Assembly (NCBI GenBank): GCA_003162425.1
Contig: PMOK01000042.1
Location: forward strand, 1-64,000
Source of the DNA: Bryobacterales bacterium
Lineage (GTDB): Bacteria > Acidobacteriota > Terriglobia > Bryobacterales > Bryobacteraceae
Length of the DNA stretch: 64,000 nucleotides
Direction: 5' to 3'
The first letter of the stretch is position 1, and every line of letters starts with the position of its first letter. Shown here piece after piece: positions 45,298 to 54,239 of this stretch. The notes beneath the pieces were generated by a model. The model made no database searches, was not told the origin of the DNA, and worked only from the letters and a program-made list of their open reading frames with translations. The position numbers and the translations under genes are program-made.

Positions 45298-47151
45298 TCA
45301 ATTCGCGAACGCCAACCGGGCGACCGACCCCACCGCATCGTTGGCCCACTCCAGAAGTTCCCCTTTGGTCAGGTAATGCCAGGTGGATTGCCCTTCCGAA
45401 GCATCTCGCCAGGGAGCCTCCTCGCGATAGCCCTCGATGATTCGCACGCAAATCCCCGGCTTCAAGTCCACTAGCCTGGTGGCCAGTTCCGAGCGAAGTT
45501 TGTCGTCCGCGGCTGCATTGGCGATCACGAGTCGAATGGGCCGTTCGTACGTCTCGGCCAGCTGCAGCGCTTCCTCACAGTCGCTGGCTTCGAGGACGCT
45601 GTACCCATACTCCTCAAAATAACCATGGAGCAACCGCCGCACTTCAGAATTCCGATCGATTACCAGAAGTACATTCTGGTTCTCGCCGTCAATCGGTAGG
45701 CCTGCGGCGGCAACCTCAACCGAGGGCAAATAAACGTCAAAGACGACCTTTTTATCCGTCTCCATCCGCGCACTCAATATCCCACCCATTCGTTTGGTAA
45801 TGCCGTATGCAAAAGGCAGACCTTCCCAATTTCCGTCCCAGGAAGGATCGAAAACACGATCCACACTGGCCGCATCCTCTTTCGTGGTGGTGTAAGAGAT
45901 TCGGATGCGGACCCATTCGGCGAGACCTTCCAATTCGGCCCCGAAGGCCGCCACCGCGATGCCGCCATCGGCGTCCGCCCAGTGATGCGCATGCTTTAGT
46001 AACATGTCCAGAGCTCGGGTCAGCTCGCGTGGGTCCGCGTGTACGGGCCTTGGAGCTGGATCAAGCTGTACCGTAAGACCCGGCAAAGCTTTCTGCCAGG
46101 TTTTCCGCAGATTATCCAGGATTTCATTCACCTTGACGACTTGCGGTTTGATTTCCCGATCCTGCCCAAAGGCGCGCAGCCGGCAGGTCACCCCGAATGC
46201 GTCCAGAGCAGCGTTCTCGATGGTTTCGGCGGTGGAACGCAGGGTACTCTCGGCGGGCAGCGAATTGAGTAATCGTGTACTCTCCTCGGCTACCACGCTC
46301 AGTTCCATGTCGAGTTGACCGGCAATTCCGTCCGCTAGCCGCGACAGCGCATTGTGCTTATGGTCCTGCTTCGACTGCTCCTCTTCAAACCGTCGCAGCG
46401 TTACGTCTTTGAAGGTAACCACTACACCGTCCGCTCGACCCTCATGCCACCTGGGAGCGAGACTGCCTTCAATGGCATAGCGTCGGCCGTCGCCGCCGTC
46501 CAGCCAGGTATCGTTGGGTAAGGCCACCGGCGTCCCCTGCAGCCTTGCCAACGGGATAAGGTCGTCCACCGCCCTGCCGTCCTGGTGCGAGATCCGCAGC
46601 AGATCATAGAGAGGGCTACCCAGAACATCATCCACCTTGCACCCGAACAAGTCTTCGGCCAACGGGTTGATATAGGAAATCCGTCCCACACCATCGGCAA
46701 CCAGAACCGCATCCGGCACAGCCGCGAAACTTGCGCTGAACCAATCTCTTTGCTCGCGCAGAAACCGCTCGTGGCGATGCTTGGAGATCGCGATCTCGAT
46801 GGAGCCCCGCAGGCTAACTGAGTCGATTGGTTTCTTGATATAGCCAAACGCCTGGGTCTGGCTGGCTCGTTCCAAGGTCTTCGGATCTTCGTAGGCGGTG
46901 AGATAGACCACCGGGATGTCGAAATCCTTCCGAACCTGCTCTGCAACCTGGATTCCGTCCACGTTTCCCCGCAGGCGAATATCCATCAGGATCAAGTCAG
47001 GGGTCTGCTCCCGGATCACTTGTAACGCCTCGCCGGCGGTGCCCGCAACAGCCGGCACTCGATAACCCGCCCGCTCCAGCCGGCCCTGCAAGTCGGCGGC
47101 GATCAAACCTTCATCCTCTACGATAACGACGCTATGTTCAGAAGATTCCAT
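45298..47151 (-). CDS. REC-PAS-pseudokinase-degenerate REC protein
   Basis: Intact N-terminal REC; H-box region SRLADGIAGQLDMEL; no recognisable N/G1 boxes; C-terminal REC-like fold with LVIANAAADD at the phosphoacceptor position. Confidence 0.8.
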   Translation of the reverse strand: MESSEHSVVIVEDEGLIAADLQGRLERAGYRVPAVAGTAGEALQVIREQTPDLILMDIRLRGNVDGIQVAEQVRKDFDIPVVYLTAYEDPKTLERASQTQAFGYIKKPIDSVSLRGSIEIAISKHRHERFLREQRDWFSASFAAVPDAVLVADGVGRISYINPLAEDLFGCKVDDVLGSPLYDLLRISHQDGRAVDDLIPLARLQGTPVALPNDTWLDGGDGRRYAIEGSLAPRWHEGRADGVVVTFKDVTLRRFEEEQSKQDHKHNALSRLADGIAGQLDMELSVVAEESTRLLNSLPAESTLRSTAETIENAALDAFGVTCRLRAFGQDREIKPQVVKVNEILDNLRKTWQKALPGLTVQLDPAPRPVHADPRELTRALDMLLKHAHHWADADGGIAVAAFGAELEGLAEWVRIRISYTTTKEDAASVDRVFDPSWDGNWEGLPFAYGITKRMGGILSARMETDKKVVFDVYLPSVEVAAAGLPIDGENQNVLLVIDRNSEVRRLLHGYFEEYGYSVLEASDCEEALQLAETYERPIRLVIANAAADDKLRSELATRLVDLKPGICVRIIEGYREEAPWRDASEGQSTWHYLTKGELLEWANDAVGSVARLAFAN

Positions 47152-47416
47152 TACCTACTCCGTTTATAAAAGGGGGGGAGCCGGTAACGCGACACCCTGG
47201 ATCGCTTGCGCAGACCACGCCCGCGAGGAGACAGATTATGTGTACGTTTAGCTTAGTAGTTGAGGAGTCGAAATCTTCTCCTCAAAAAGCTACCTAGCAC
47301 GTTTGAGCCCCACACCCTGAGGGTATAACTCACTTCACCCTCCTTCGTCGAATCGAGCCACGTCACTCTGTTGCAATGAAAGAAGATCTCCCGGAGCAAG
47401 CACTGCTACTCGAAAG

Positions 47417-48835
47417 TCACAACTCAAAACTGCGGCCCCGTTCTGGAATTATTACTTCCAGGCCGTACCTTTCTCGAATCGCCGCCCGGAACGCCAGCTG
47501 CTGGTCCGGCTCGCCATGCACGAGAAACACCTTCTTCAGGCCACCGGCAATTGGTTTCATCCAGGTGAGCATCTCTTCCCGGTCCGCATGACCGCTCAAT
47601 GCATCCAACTTCTGGACCTCGGCTCTGAGTGGCATGGGTTCGCCGAAAATCGGCACTTCTGCATGCTGTTCTTCGATTTTTCTGCCCAGCGTATTCTCGG
47701 CCTGGTAGCCGGTGATGAGCACCGTATTGCGATGATCGCCAACGTTATTCTTCAAATGATGCAGTACCCGGCCAGCCTCGCACATGCCTGACGCCGAGAT
47801 AATCATAAAGGGACCGTGCAGGTCGTTGAGCGCTTTGGATTGCTCCACATCCCGGATGTAGGTGAGGCGCGAGAATCCAAATGGATCTTCGTGGTTAGTC
47901 AAGAACTCCTGCGCTTCTCGATTGAACAGTTCCGGATGCTTACGGAAGACTTCCGTCACGTTGACCGCCAGTGGGCTGTCAACAAAGATTGGGAAGCTGG
48001 GAATCTCCTTAGCATTGATGAGCTGATGCAGCATCAATACTAATTGCTGCGTTCTGCCCACCGCAAAGGCCGGCACGATGATCTTTCCCCCGCGCTGGTA
48101 CGTACGGTTCACTATGTGCGCGAGTTTTTCCCTGACAGATTGGATGGGTTCGTGCACGCGGTCGCCGTAGGTGCTCTCCATGATCAGGTAATCCGCTGCG
48201 GAAAGCGGCTCCGGATCGCGGATGATGGGCAGACCTGGGCGTCCCAAGTCGCCGGTGAAACCCAAACGTGTTTTTCGCCCCTGGGATTCCAGGTCGAGCA
48301 GCATGCAGGTGGACCCTAGCATGTGCCCGGCTTCGAACGATTGGTAACGGATACCTGGCGCAATTGCGGTGGGCGCGTGAAGCGGCACGGGCCGGAATAG
48401 AGGGTAAGTGGCCTCGGCATTCTCCACCGTGTAGAGCGGCTCCACCATGTGATCGCCGGCCTCGGCTCCCACGTTGAGGGACTTGCGGCGCAAATACCGC
48501 TTATTCAGAAATGCAGCGTCCTTTTCCTGGATGGAAGCGGAGTCGGCCAACATAGGGCGGCACAGGTCGGCGGTCCCTGCGCTCGCGTAGATCGGTCCGT
48601 GGAATCCGTTCTTAACCAGCAGCGGCAGGTTTCCGCTGTGATCGATGTGGGCATGCGAAAGCATTACTGCGGAAATCTCCCGGCAGGGAAACGGAAAGTT
48701 CTTGTTTCGTTCCTCGGCCTCTTTCCGGCGTCCCTGATACTGCCCGCAATCCAAGAGATAACACTTGCCGTCCACTGTGAGTTGATGCATGGAGCCGGTG
48801 ACAGTCTTGGCCGCACCCCAGAAGGTGAGTTTCAT
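47417..48835 (-). CDS. MBL-fold RNA-processing exonuclease / beta-CASP family
   Basis: MLSHAHIDHSGNLP; GFTGDLG; beta-CASP ESTYGDRVH; SASGMCEAGRVLHHL; SGHADREEM. Start moved to MKLTFWG, outside repeat E2. Confidence 0.92.
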   Translation of the reverse strand: MKLTFWGAAKTVTGSMHQLTVDGKCYLLDCGQYQGRRKEAEERNKNFPFPCREISAVMLSHAHIDHSGNLPLLVKNGFHGPIYASAGTADLCRPMLADSASIQEKDAAFLNKRYLRRKSLNVGAEAGDHMVEPLYTVENAEATYPLFRPVPLHAPTAIAPGIRYQSFEAGHMLGSTCMLLDLESQGRKTRLGFTGDLGRPGLPIIRDPEPLSAADYLIMESTYGDRVHEPIQSVREKLAHIVNRTYQRGGKIIVPAFAVGRTQQLVLMLHQLINAKEIPSFPIFVDSPLAVNVTEVFRKHPELFNREAQEFLTNHEDPFGFSRLTYIRDVEQSKALNDLHGPFMIISASGMCEAGRVLHHLKNNVGDHRNTVLITGYQAENTLGRKIEEQHAEVPIFGEPMPLRAEVQKLDALSGHADREEMLTWMKPIAGGLKKVFLVHGEPDQQLAFRAAIRERYGLEVIIPERGRSFEL

Positions 48836-48848
48836 CCTTTCAAGTTTA

Positions 48849-48926
48849 GCCACGGATGCACACGGATGCTCACGGATAAAACGAACCCAATGGTTCTATC
48901 CGTGTCCATCCGTGTGCATCCGTGGC
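48849..48926. repeat. Family E palindromic repeat, copy E2
   Basis: GCCACGGATGCACACGGATGCTCACGGATAA ... TATCCGTGTCCATCCGTGTGCATCCGTGGC. Confidence 0.93.
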
Positions 48927-49006
48927 CTATCAGGTGTTTCCCGTACGGGACCCTAGGGTGAATCCCCGATTGGTCTCGCGCCCAACGGCTGTTAAATTCA
49001 GGTTGG

Positions 49007-50611
49007 ATGCTGAGAAAGCTGATAGCTCTTGGTGTGTTTGTCCTCGCCTTAGCGCCTTCTGCGTACCTTGCGTGGACACTCCGAGCCATGCCACACCTCG
49101 GCTTCTATCATGACGACAGCATTTATTGGGTGTCGGCCAAGAGCCTGGCGGACGGTCATGACTATCGCATTGCCAGCTTGCCGGGCCAGCCTTATCAAAC
49201 CAAATACCCGCCGCTCTACCCCGCCCTGCTAGCCGGCATCTGGAAGATCGATCCGAACTTCCCTTCCAATCTGCGGCTCGCGACTCTATTTGCCTGGCTG
49301 CTGCTTCCCGTTTATTTAGCGATGGTCTGGTTATTCCTTCGGCAGTACGGATTCGGCTGGCGCGAGCAGTGCGTGCTAGTGCTAGTGGCGGGTCTCAGCC
49401 CGATAGCCGCGACGTTTAGCTTCTCGTTGATGCCGGAACTGCTGTTCACCGCGCTGTTAGTCGCCAGCGTGCTATTGGCCGAGCGCGCGCTTGCCGATGA
49501 CGCGCCTGCCTGGCTGCCAGTCCTTGCTGGAGCGTGTGGAGCGTTGGCATACCTTACCAAATCCGCCGCCGGGCCTCTGCTGCTGACTGCCCCCATCTAC
49601 TTCGTGTGGCGCAGGCAATTCGCCAAAGCCGCGCTGTTTTTTGCGGCGATGCTGCCCGCGGTTGCAGGCTGGCAATGGTGGTCCGCACGGCACGTTTCAC
49701 ATTCGTGGGACCTGGTGACGCTGTACTACACCAACTATTTCGGCTTCCAGATCTATAACGTTCCCTGGCGCGATCTGCCGCTGGTGTTCTGGCACAACCT
49801 GGACGGCTTTCTGTTGGGCGCGGGTAAACTTCTGACCTTCGATGTGCCGTATGGCGCAAAGCCTTTGGAACGCGTCGTTGCCGTGGCTGCCATCGCAGGA
49901 GCGGTTCGCTTGGCGCGTCGGACGCGGAAGCTGCAGTATCCGCTGGCGGCCGTTGGGATATCCGGGCTTCTGCTGGTATGGCACTACGTACCGGATCAAC
50001 GCTTCGTTTTTCCGCTCTATCCGCTTTTGCTTGCCGGCCTCTGGACCGAGCTTGCCAATGTATGGCAGGCTCTGGACGCGGCCTGGAAGAAGCCAGCCGC
50101 CGCCGAGCGCGCAGTGGCTTTCCTGGGAGCGAGCGCGCTCGCGGCCCTGGCGCTTTTCGTTTGCTTCACCACTTGCTTCGGGCTCTTCTACTTCCTGCCC
50201 GAACTATTTGGCAGTTACCGCGACGCTTTTGAAACGCGCAGGCCGGCCTACCAGTGGATCGCAAGAAATGCCCCGCCGGATGCCAACGTGTTCGCCTACG
50301 ATGATCCGATGCTGTACCTCTACGCCGGCCGGAAGTCATGCAATCTGCCGATCCCGCCCAAATTGTTTTATCACAATGACGACGCGGGAATCGACAAGCT
50401 GCTGCATTCGATTCCGGATTTTGCACGCCAATATCAGCTCAGCTACGTGCTGCTCACCCCCAGCGATTTCTATCGCGACCTGCATGAGCCGGGCGCGCGG
50501 CATCTGTCCGAAGCAGTGGAACAGAGCGGCGCGTTCCATCCGGCATTCAAGTCACCCTCTGTAGCCATCTACCGCTTGGTCCCCGGCTCCGTAACGGTTG
50601 CGGCTCGGTAA
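49007..50611 (+). CDS. GT39-like (ArnT/PMT-type) membrane glycosyltransferase; C-terminus derived from a repeat
   Basis: N-terminal HDDSIYWVSAKSLADGHDYR..., polytopic; ends in GSVTVAAR* encoded by a family G repeat. Confidence 0.8.
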   Translation: MLRKLIALGVFVLALAPSAYLAWTLRAMPHLGFYHDDSIYWVSAKSLADGHDYRIASLPGQPYQTKYPPLYPALLAGIWKIDPNFPSNLRLATLFAWLLLPVYLAMVWLFLRQYGFGWREQCVLVLVAGLSPIAATFSFSLMPELLFTALLVASVLLAERALADDAPAWLPVLAGACGALAYLTKSAAGPLLLTAPIYFVWRRQFAKAALFFAAMLPAVAGWQWWSARHVSHSWDLVTLYYTNYFGFQIYNVPWRDLPLVFWHNLDGFLLGAGKLLTFDVPYGAKPLERVVAVAAIAGAVRLARRTRKLQYPLAAVGISGLLLVWHYVPDQRFVFPLYPLLLAGLWTELANVWQALDAAWKKPAAAERAVAFLGASALAALALFVCFTTCFGLFYFLPELFGSYRDAFETRRPAYQWIARNAPPDANVFAYDDPMLYLYAGRKSCNLPIPPKLFYHNDDAGIDKLLHSIPDFARQYQLSYVLLTPSDFYRDLHEPGARHLSEAVEQSGAFHPAFKSPSVAIYRLVPGSVTVAAR

Positions 50612-50638
50612 CCGCCCCGGGCAAATTCGGGTGCAGGA

Positions 50639-50739
50639 GTGGGGCGGACCCCCTGGTCCGCGCGGGTCCCCTGGACTCGCTCTTCAAAACCGAGCAAGCC
50701 GACGCGGTTGTCGGCTGCGGTCCAGGGGGACCGCCCCAC
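50639..50739. repeat. Family A palindromic intergenic repeat, copy 2
   Basis: GTGGGGCGGACCCCCTGGTCCGCG ... GGTCCAGGGGGACCGCCCCAC. Confidence 0.88.
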
Positions 50740-50795
50740 CAAGCATGCAATCGGTAGCAAGCGGTCCACTGCCCGCTAACGTACAATCACTACAA

Positions 50796-52949
50796 ATGCC
50801 GTTCCGATCGTTCTATGTCTTTGTTGTTTGCGCGCTCGCGCTGTGTGCCGAAAAGAAACCCATCACAATCGACACATTGATGGAAACCCCGGCTGGCCGG
50901 CGCGATTTCGGAGGCAATCCCGTCTGGGCTCCGGACGGCGCGCACTTCGCTTATCTCAAAGGCAAGCAGATCATGCTGTACGATGTTGCCGCCAAGACTG
51001 AGAAGGAGCTGCTCTCATTGGAGCCCCTCGAAAAGGCGGCGGTCGCTGTTCCCGAGGCTACACGCTTCGACTGGCAAAACCGGCGCGTCAGCGAAAGCAG
51101 CTTCGAGTGGTCGGATTCCGGTAAAGAACTGCTGATCAGCGCGGGCGGCGACCTGTTTCTTTTCCATATGGACGGTTCCAAGTGGGACCAGCTAACATCC
51201 ACGCCGGAACCTGAGCACGATCCAAAACTATCACCCGACGCCACGCAGGTTGCTTTCCGGCGCGGTCACGATCTCTACTCGCTCGACATCGCCTCGCGCA
51301 ACATTACCCGGCTCACCGAAGATGGCGCCCCGACGCTGCTGAACGGAGAGCTCGATTGGGTGTATCCGGAAGAATTGGAGCTGAGCACTGCCTATTGGTG
51401 GTCGCCCGATTCCAAGCGCATCGCCTACCTGCAATTCGACACCGCGCGGGAAATGGTCTACCCGCAGGTATCTTTACTCGGATTGCGCGCCGTGATGGAA
51501 CCGGAGCGCTATCCGCAGGCGGGAACGCCCAACGCCGACGTGCATGTTGGCGTGGTGCCTTCGAAGGGAGGGAATACGCGCTGGATGGATCTGGGTGAGG
51601 CGCGGGGCTTTCTCATCGCAAGAGTGCGCTGGACTCCGGATTCCTCCAAGCTCGCCATCGAACGAATGAATCGCGTGCAGAACCAGTTGGATCTCATGCT
51701 CGCCGATATTAGTACGGGCGGCGCGCGATCCATACTGCACGAATCCGATCCGCACTGGATCAACATGAACGATCTGTTCCGTTTTCTTCCGGACGGGCAA
51801 TTCATCTGGGGCAGCGAGCGCGACGGTTTCCGGCACCTCTACCTCTATGATCTCGACGGCAAGCAGCGCAAGCGGCTCACCGAGGGCCACTGGGAAGTGG
51901 AAAGCGTCGCGGGTCTGAATAAGGCAAATAAAATCCTGTATTTCGTCTCCTCGGAAACCAGCCCGCTCGAACGGCAGCTTTATTCCATCAAGCTCAACGG
52001 CAAGGATCGTGCGCGGATCAGCCAAGGCGCCGGCACCCACTCTATCTCCATGAGCCCGACCACTGAATATTACATGGACACGTTCTCCAGCCTCACCGAA
52101 CCATCCCGCAAGACTTTGCACAATTCGACCGGCGCCGAATGGGCTGTGTACCGCGAAGCGAATCACAAACTGACAGACGAATATGAGCTGCTGCCGGCGG
52201 AAATCGTCAACTTCAAAAGCGCCGATGGAACACTCTACTATGCCCGGCTTATCAAGCCTGCCAATTTCCGTGCCGGAGAAAAATATCCCGCCGTGGTGAT
52301 GGTTTATGGCGGCCCCGGCGCCCAAAGCGTCCGCAATGCCTGGTCGGGCGCCAATTGGGACCAGGTTCTCGCCGCTCGTGGATTTGTGATCTGGCAACTG
52401 GACAACCGCGGTTCTACAGGCCGCGGCCACGCCTTTGAAACACCCATCTATCATCGGATGGGTAAGGTTGAGCTGGCGGACCAGTTGGAAGGGATTCAAT
52501 ATCTGATATCACAGGGCTTCGTCGATCCGAAACGCATCGGCATGTACGGTTGGAGTTACGGCGGTTACATGACGCTGTATTCGCTGCTCAACGCCCCGGA
52601 TGTGTTTCGAGCAGGAATCGCGGGCGCGCCAGTTACGAATTGGCGGAATTACGACACCATCTACACGGAGCGCTATTTGGGGCTCCCGGCCGAGAACGAG
52701 GAAGGCTACAAATCGAGTTCAGCAGTGGAATACGCCGGGAAGCTTCAAGCCAAGCTCCTGATGGTACACAATGTCGAGGATGACAATGTGATGTTCCAAA
52801 ACACCATGCAGATGGCGGACGCGTTCGAACATGCCGGCAAGCTTTTCGACATGGTGATTTATCCGCAAAAGAGCCACGGCGTAGGCGGGCCTATCCGCAG
52901 ACAACTGCTGGAAAAGACCACCGATTTCTTCGAGAAGAATCTGAAGTAG
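50796..52949 (+). CDS. Dipeptidyl peptidase IV-like S9 peptidase
   Basis: GMYGWSYGGYMTLYSLL nucleophile; MVHNVEDDNVMFQNT; YPQKSHGVGG. Start moved from 50598, which precedes repeat A2. Confidence 0.92.
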   Translation: MPFRSFYVFVVCALALCAEKKPITIDTLMETPAGRRDFGGNPVWAPDGAHFAYLKGKQIMLYDVAAKTEKELLSLEPLEKAAVAVPEATRFDWQNRRVSESSFEWSDSGKELLISAGGDLFLFHMDGSKWDQLTSTPEPEHDPKLSPDATQVAFRRGHDLYSLDIASRNITRLTEDGAPTLLNGELDWVYPEELELSTAYWWSPDSKRIAYLQFDTAREMVYPQVSLLGLRAVMEPERYPQAGTPNADVHVGVVPSKGGNTRWMDLGEARGFLIARVRWTPDSSKLAIERMNRVQNQLDLMLADISTGGARSILHESDPHWINMNDLFRFLPDGQFIWGSERDGFRHLYLYDLDGKQRKRLTEGHWEVESVAGLNKANKILYFVSSETSPLERQLYSIKLNGKDRARISQGAGTHSISMSPTTEYYMDTFSSLTEPSRKTLHNSTGAEWAVYREANHKLTDEYELLPAEIVNFKSADGTLYYARLIKPANFRAGEKYPAVVMVYGGPGAQSVRNAWSGANWDQVLAARGFVIWQLDNRGSTGRGHAFETPIYHRMGKVELADQLEGIQYLISQGFVDPKRIGMYGWSYGGYMTLYSLLNAPDVFRAGIAGAPVTNWRNYDTIYTERYLGLPAENEEGYKSSSAVEYAGKLQAKLLMVHNVEDDNVMFQNTMQMADAFEHAGKLFDMVIYPQKSHGVGGPIRRQLLEKTTDFFEKNLK

Positions 52950-52991
52950 CGCACGCACACTTGCGTGCCGTGTTCGCACTCCTGCGAACAC
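52946..52991 (+). repeat. Family B half-element, copy B4
   Basis: GTAGCGCACGCACACTTGCGTGCCGTGTTCGCACTCCTGCGAACAC; contains the TAG stop of the S9 peptidase. Confidence 0.85.
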
Positions 52992-53016
52992 GAAATTTAC
53001 GCCGTTCAATCAATCA

Positions 53017-54144
53017 CTAGTGTCCGTGGCCGCCAGATCCGCCGCCGGATGACGCGTGTCCACCAACGCTGCTAACGCTGACACTGGGTGCACTGCTGAC
53101 CGAACCACCGCGTGCCACACCACCGCCGCCTGAATAGCCACCGGAGGACGGTGCCCGATATGAGGCCGAGGCTCCACGCGCAGGTATGTACGGCGTATGT
53201 TTGCCAGTGCCCGTCCCAGTTCGCGAAGGGTTCGATGCACGGTTCACACCACCCCCACCGCCGCCGCCGCCACCGTAGTAAGGCGCTTGCCAAACCGAGT
53301 AGGGGCTATAGAAGCCGTAGCCGAATGGGCTGTACGCGAGCCCGTTACATGGTACGTACGTGTACATGCCGAACATTGGGTTGAATTGCCAGGGGCTATA
53401 ACCGTAACCTAAACCGTAGCCTAAACCTCCCCCACAACCGCCAAACCCCGAATACCCGCCGATGCCACCGCCAAACCCTGAATACCCGCCGAAGCCCGCA
53501 CCCGAAGATCCGCCAATGAGACTGTTGGCAGAAGACACATTGGCCTTGGCCAAATAGCCGGACCGCCGGTCACTCCAGCGATACAGATCGTCGTCGGCCT
53601 TGGGATCGAAATTCTCCGCCATCAGAACGCCGTTCAGAGCGGTTTCCTTCCCCTTATGCAGCGTCAATTGGCCGGATTCGCTTTTCACGATCGCTTCGCC
53701 GTCGTACACCTTGAACAACCCCTGATCCGCATCCACGCGAAAGAGTCCGTGCTTCACCAAAAGCATCTCTTTTCCCTTATAAAGAAGCATGATGGCGTTG
53801 TCCTTGGCCAGATCCTCGCATTCCACCATCGCGGATCCTTTGAGAACCTCCACGCGCGTGTCGTCCAGCTTGGTTGACACCATGCGAATCGAGCTGCTTT
53901 CGCCCAACCGGAGGAAAACGCCGGGGGTTAGCAACACCTCAGCCATGCCTTCCGTAGTGCGGAAAACCTGGTTTTCCTTGATGCTGGGAAACTCGCCGGA
54001 TCTCGGTTCCACCTGGTTGTCGTTAAGATAAGCCGTACCCTCGACGTGTTGAACCACCCCGGAGTGAGCCGAAATCATGTATTGGGCGTGGGCGGAACTT
54101 ACGGCGATAATTCCTAATGCCAGACCAGCGACTGAAGCGCGCAT
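53017..54144 (-). CDS. FecR-domain secreted protein with Gly/Tyr/Ser-rich C-terminal half
   Basis: Signal peptide; FecR-like RTTEGMAEVLLTPGVFLRLGESSSIRM; low-complexity GGYSGFGG tail. Confidence 0.78.
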   Translation of the reverse strand: MRASVAGLALGIIAVSSAHAQYMISAHSGVVQHVEGTAYLNDNQVEPRSGEFPSIKENQVFRTTEGMAEVLLTPGVFLRLGESSSIRMVSTKLDDTRVEVLKGSAMVECEDLAKDNAIMLLYKGKEMLLVKHGLFRVDADQGLFKVYDGEAIVKSESGQLTLHKGKETALNGVLMAENFDPKADDDLYRWSDRRSGYLAKANVSSANSLIGGSSGAGFGGYSGFGGGIGGYSGFGGCGGGLGYGLGYGYSPWQFNPMFGMYTYVPCNGLAYSPFGYGFYSPYSVWQAPYYGGGGGGGGGVNRASNPSRTGTGTGKHTPYIPARGASASYRAPSSGGYSGGGGVARGGSVSSAPSVSVSSVGGHASSGGGSGGHGH

Positions 54145-54239
54145 GGGTAACTCCTGTCTGTATCCTGCTCTCTTTGTATACGTTTGTCAACCCGATCGCG
54201 TTACACAGATTGACACTCCTAATGGTTCTTTGGGGCTAT

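Noticed and set aside
38650-47151. Signalling island read as a phytochrome or chemotaxis operon
   Set aside because: No GAF-PHY bilin domain, CheA, CheW or MCP is visible; only the Rcp1-like regulator resembles phytochrome partners
47152-47416. 265-bp gap upstream of the signalling island as a riboswitch or ncRNA
   Set aside because: No clear conserved fold or repeat seen by eye; likely an ordinary promoter region
53438-53494. Tandem ~26-bp repeat as a separate mobile or satellite element
   Set aside because: In frame within the Gly-rich tail of the FecR protein, explained by coding low complexity
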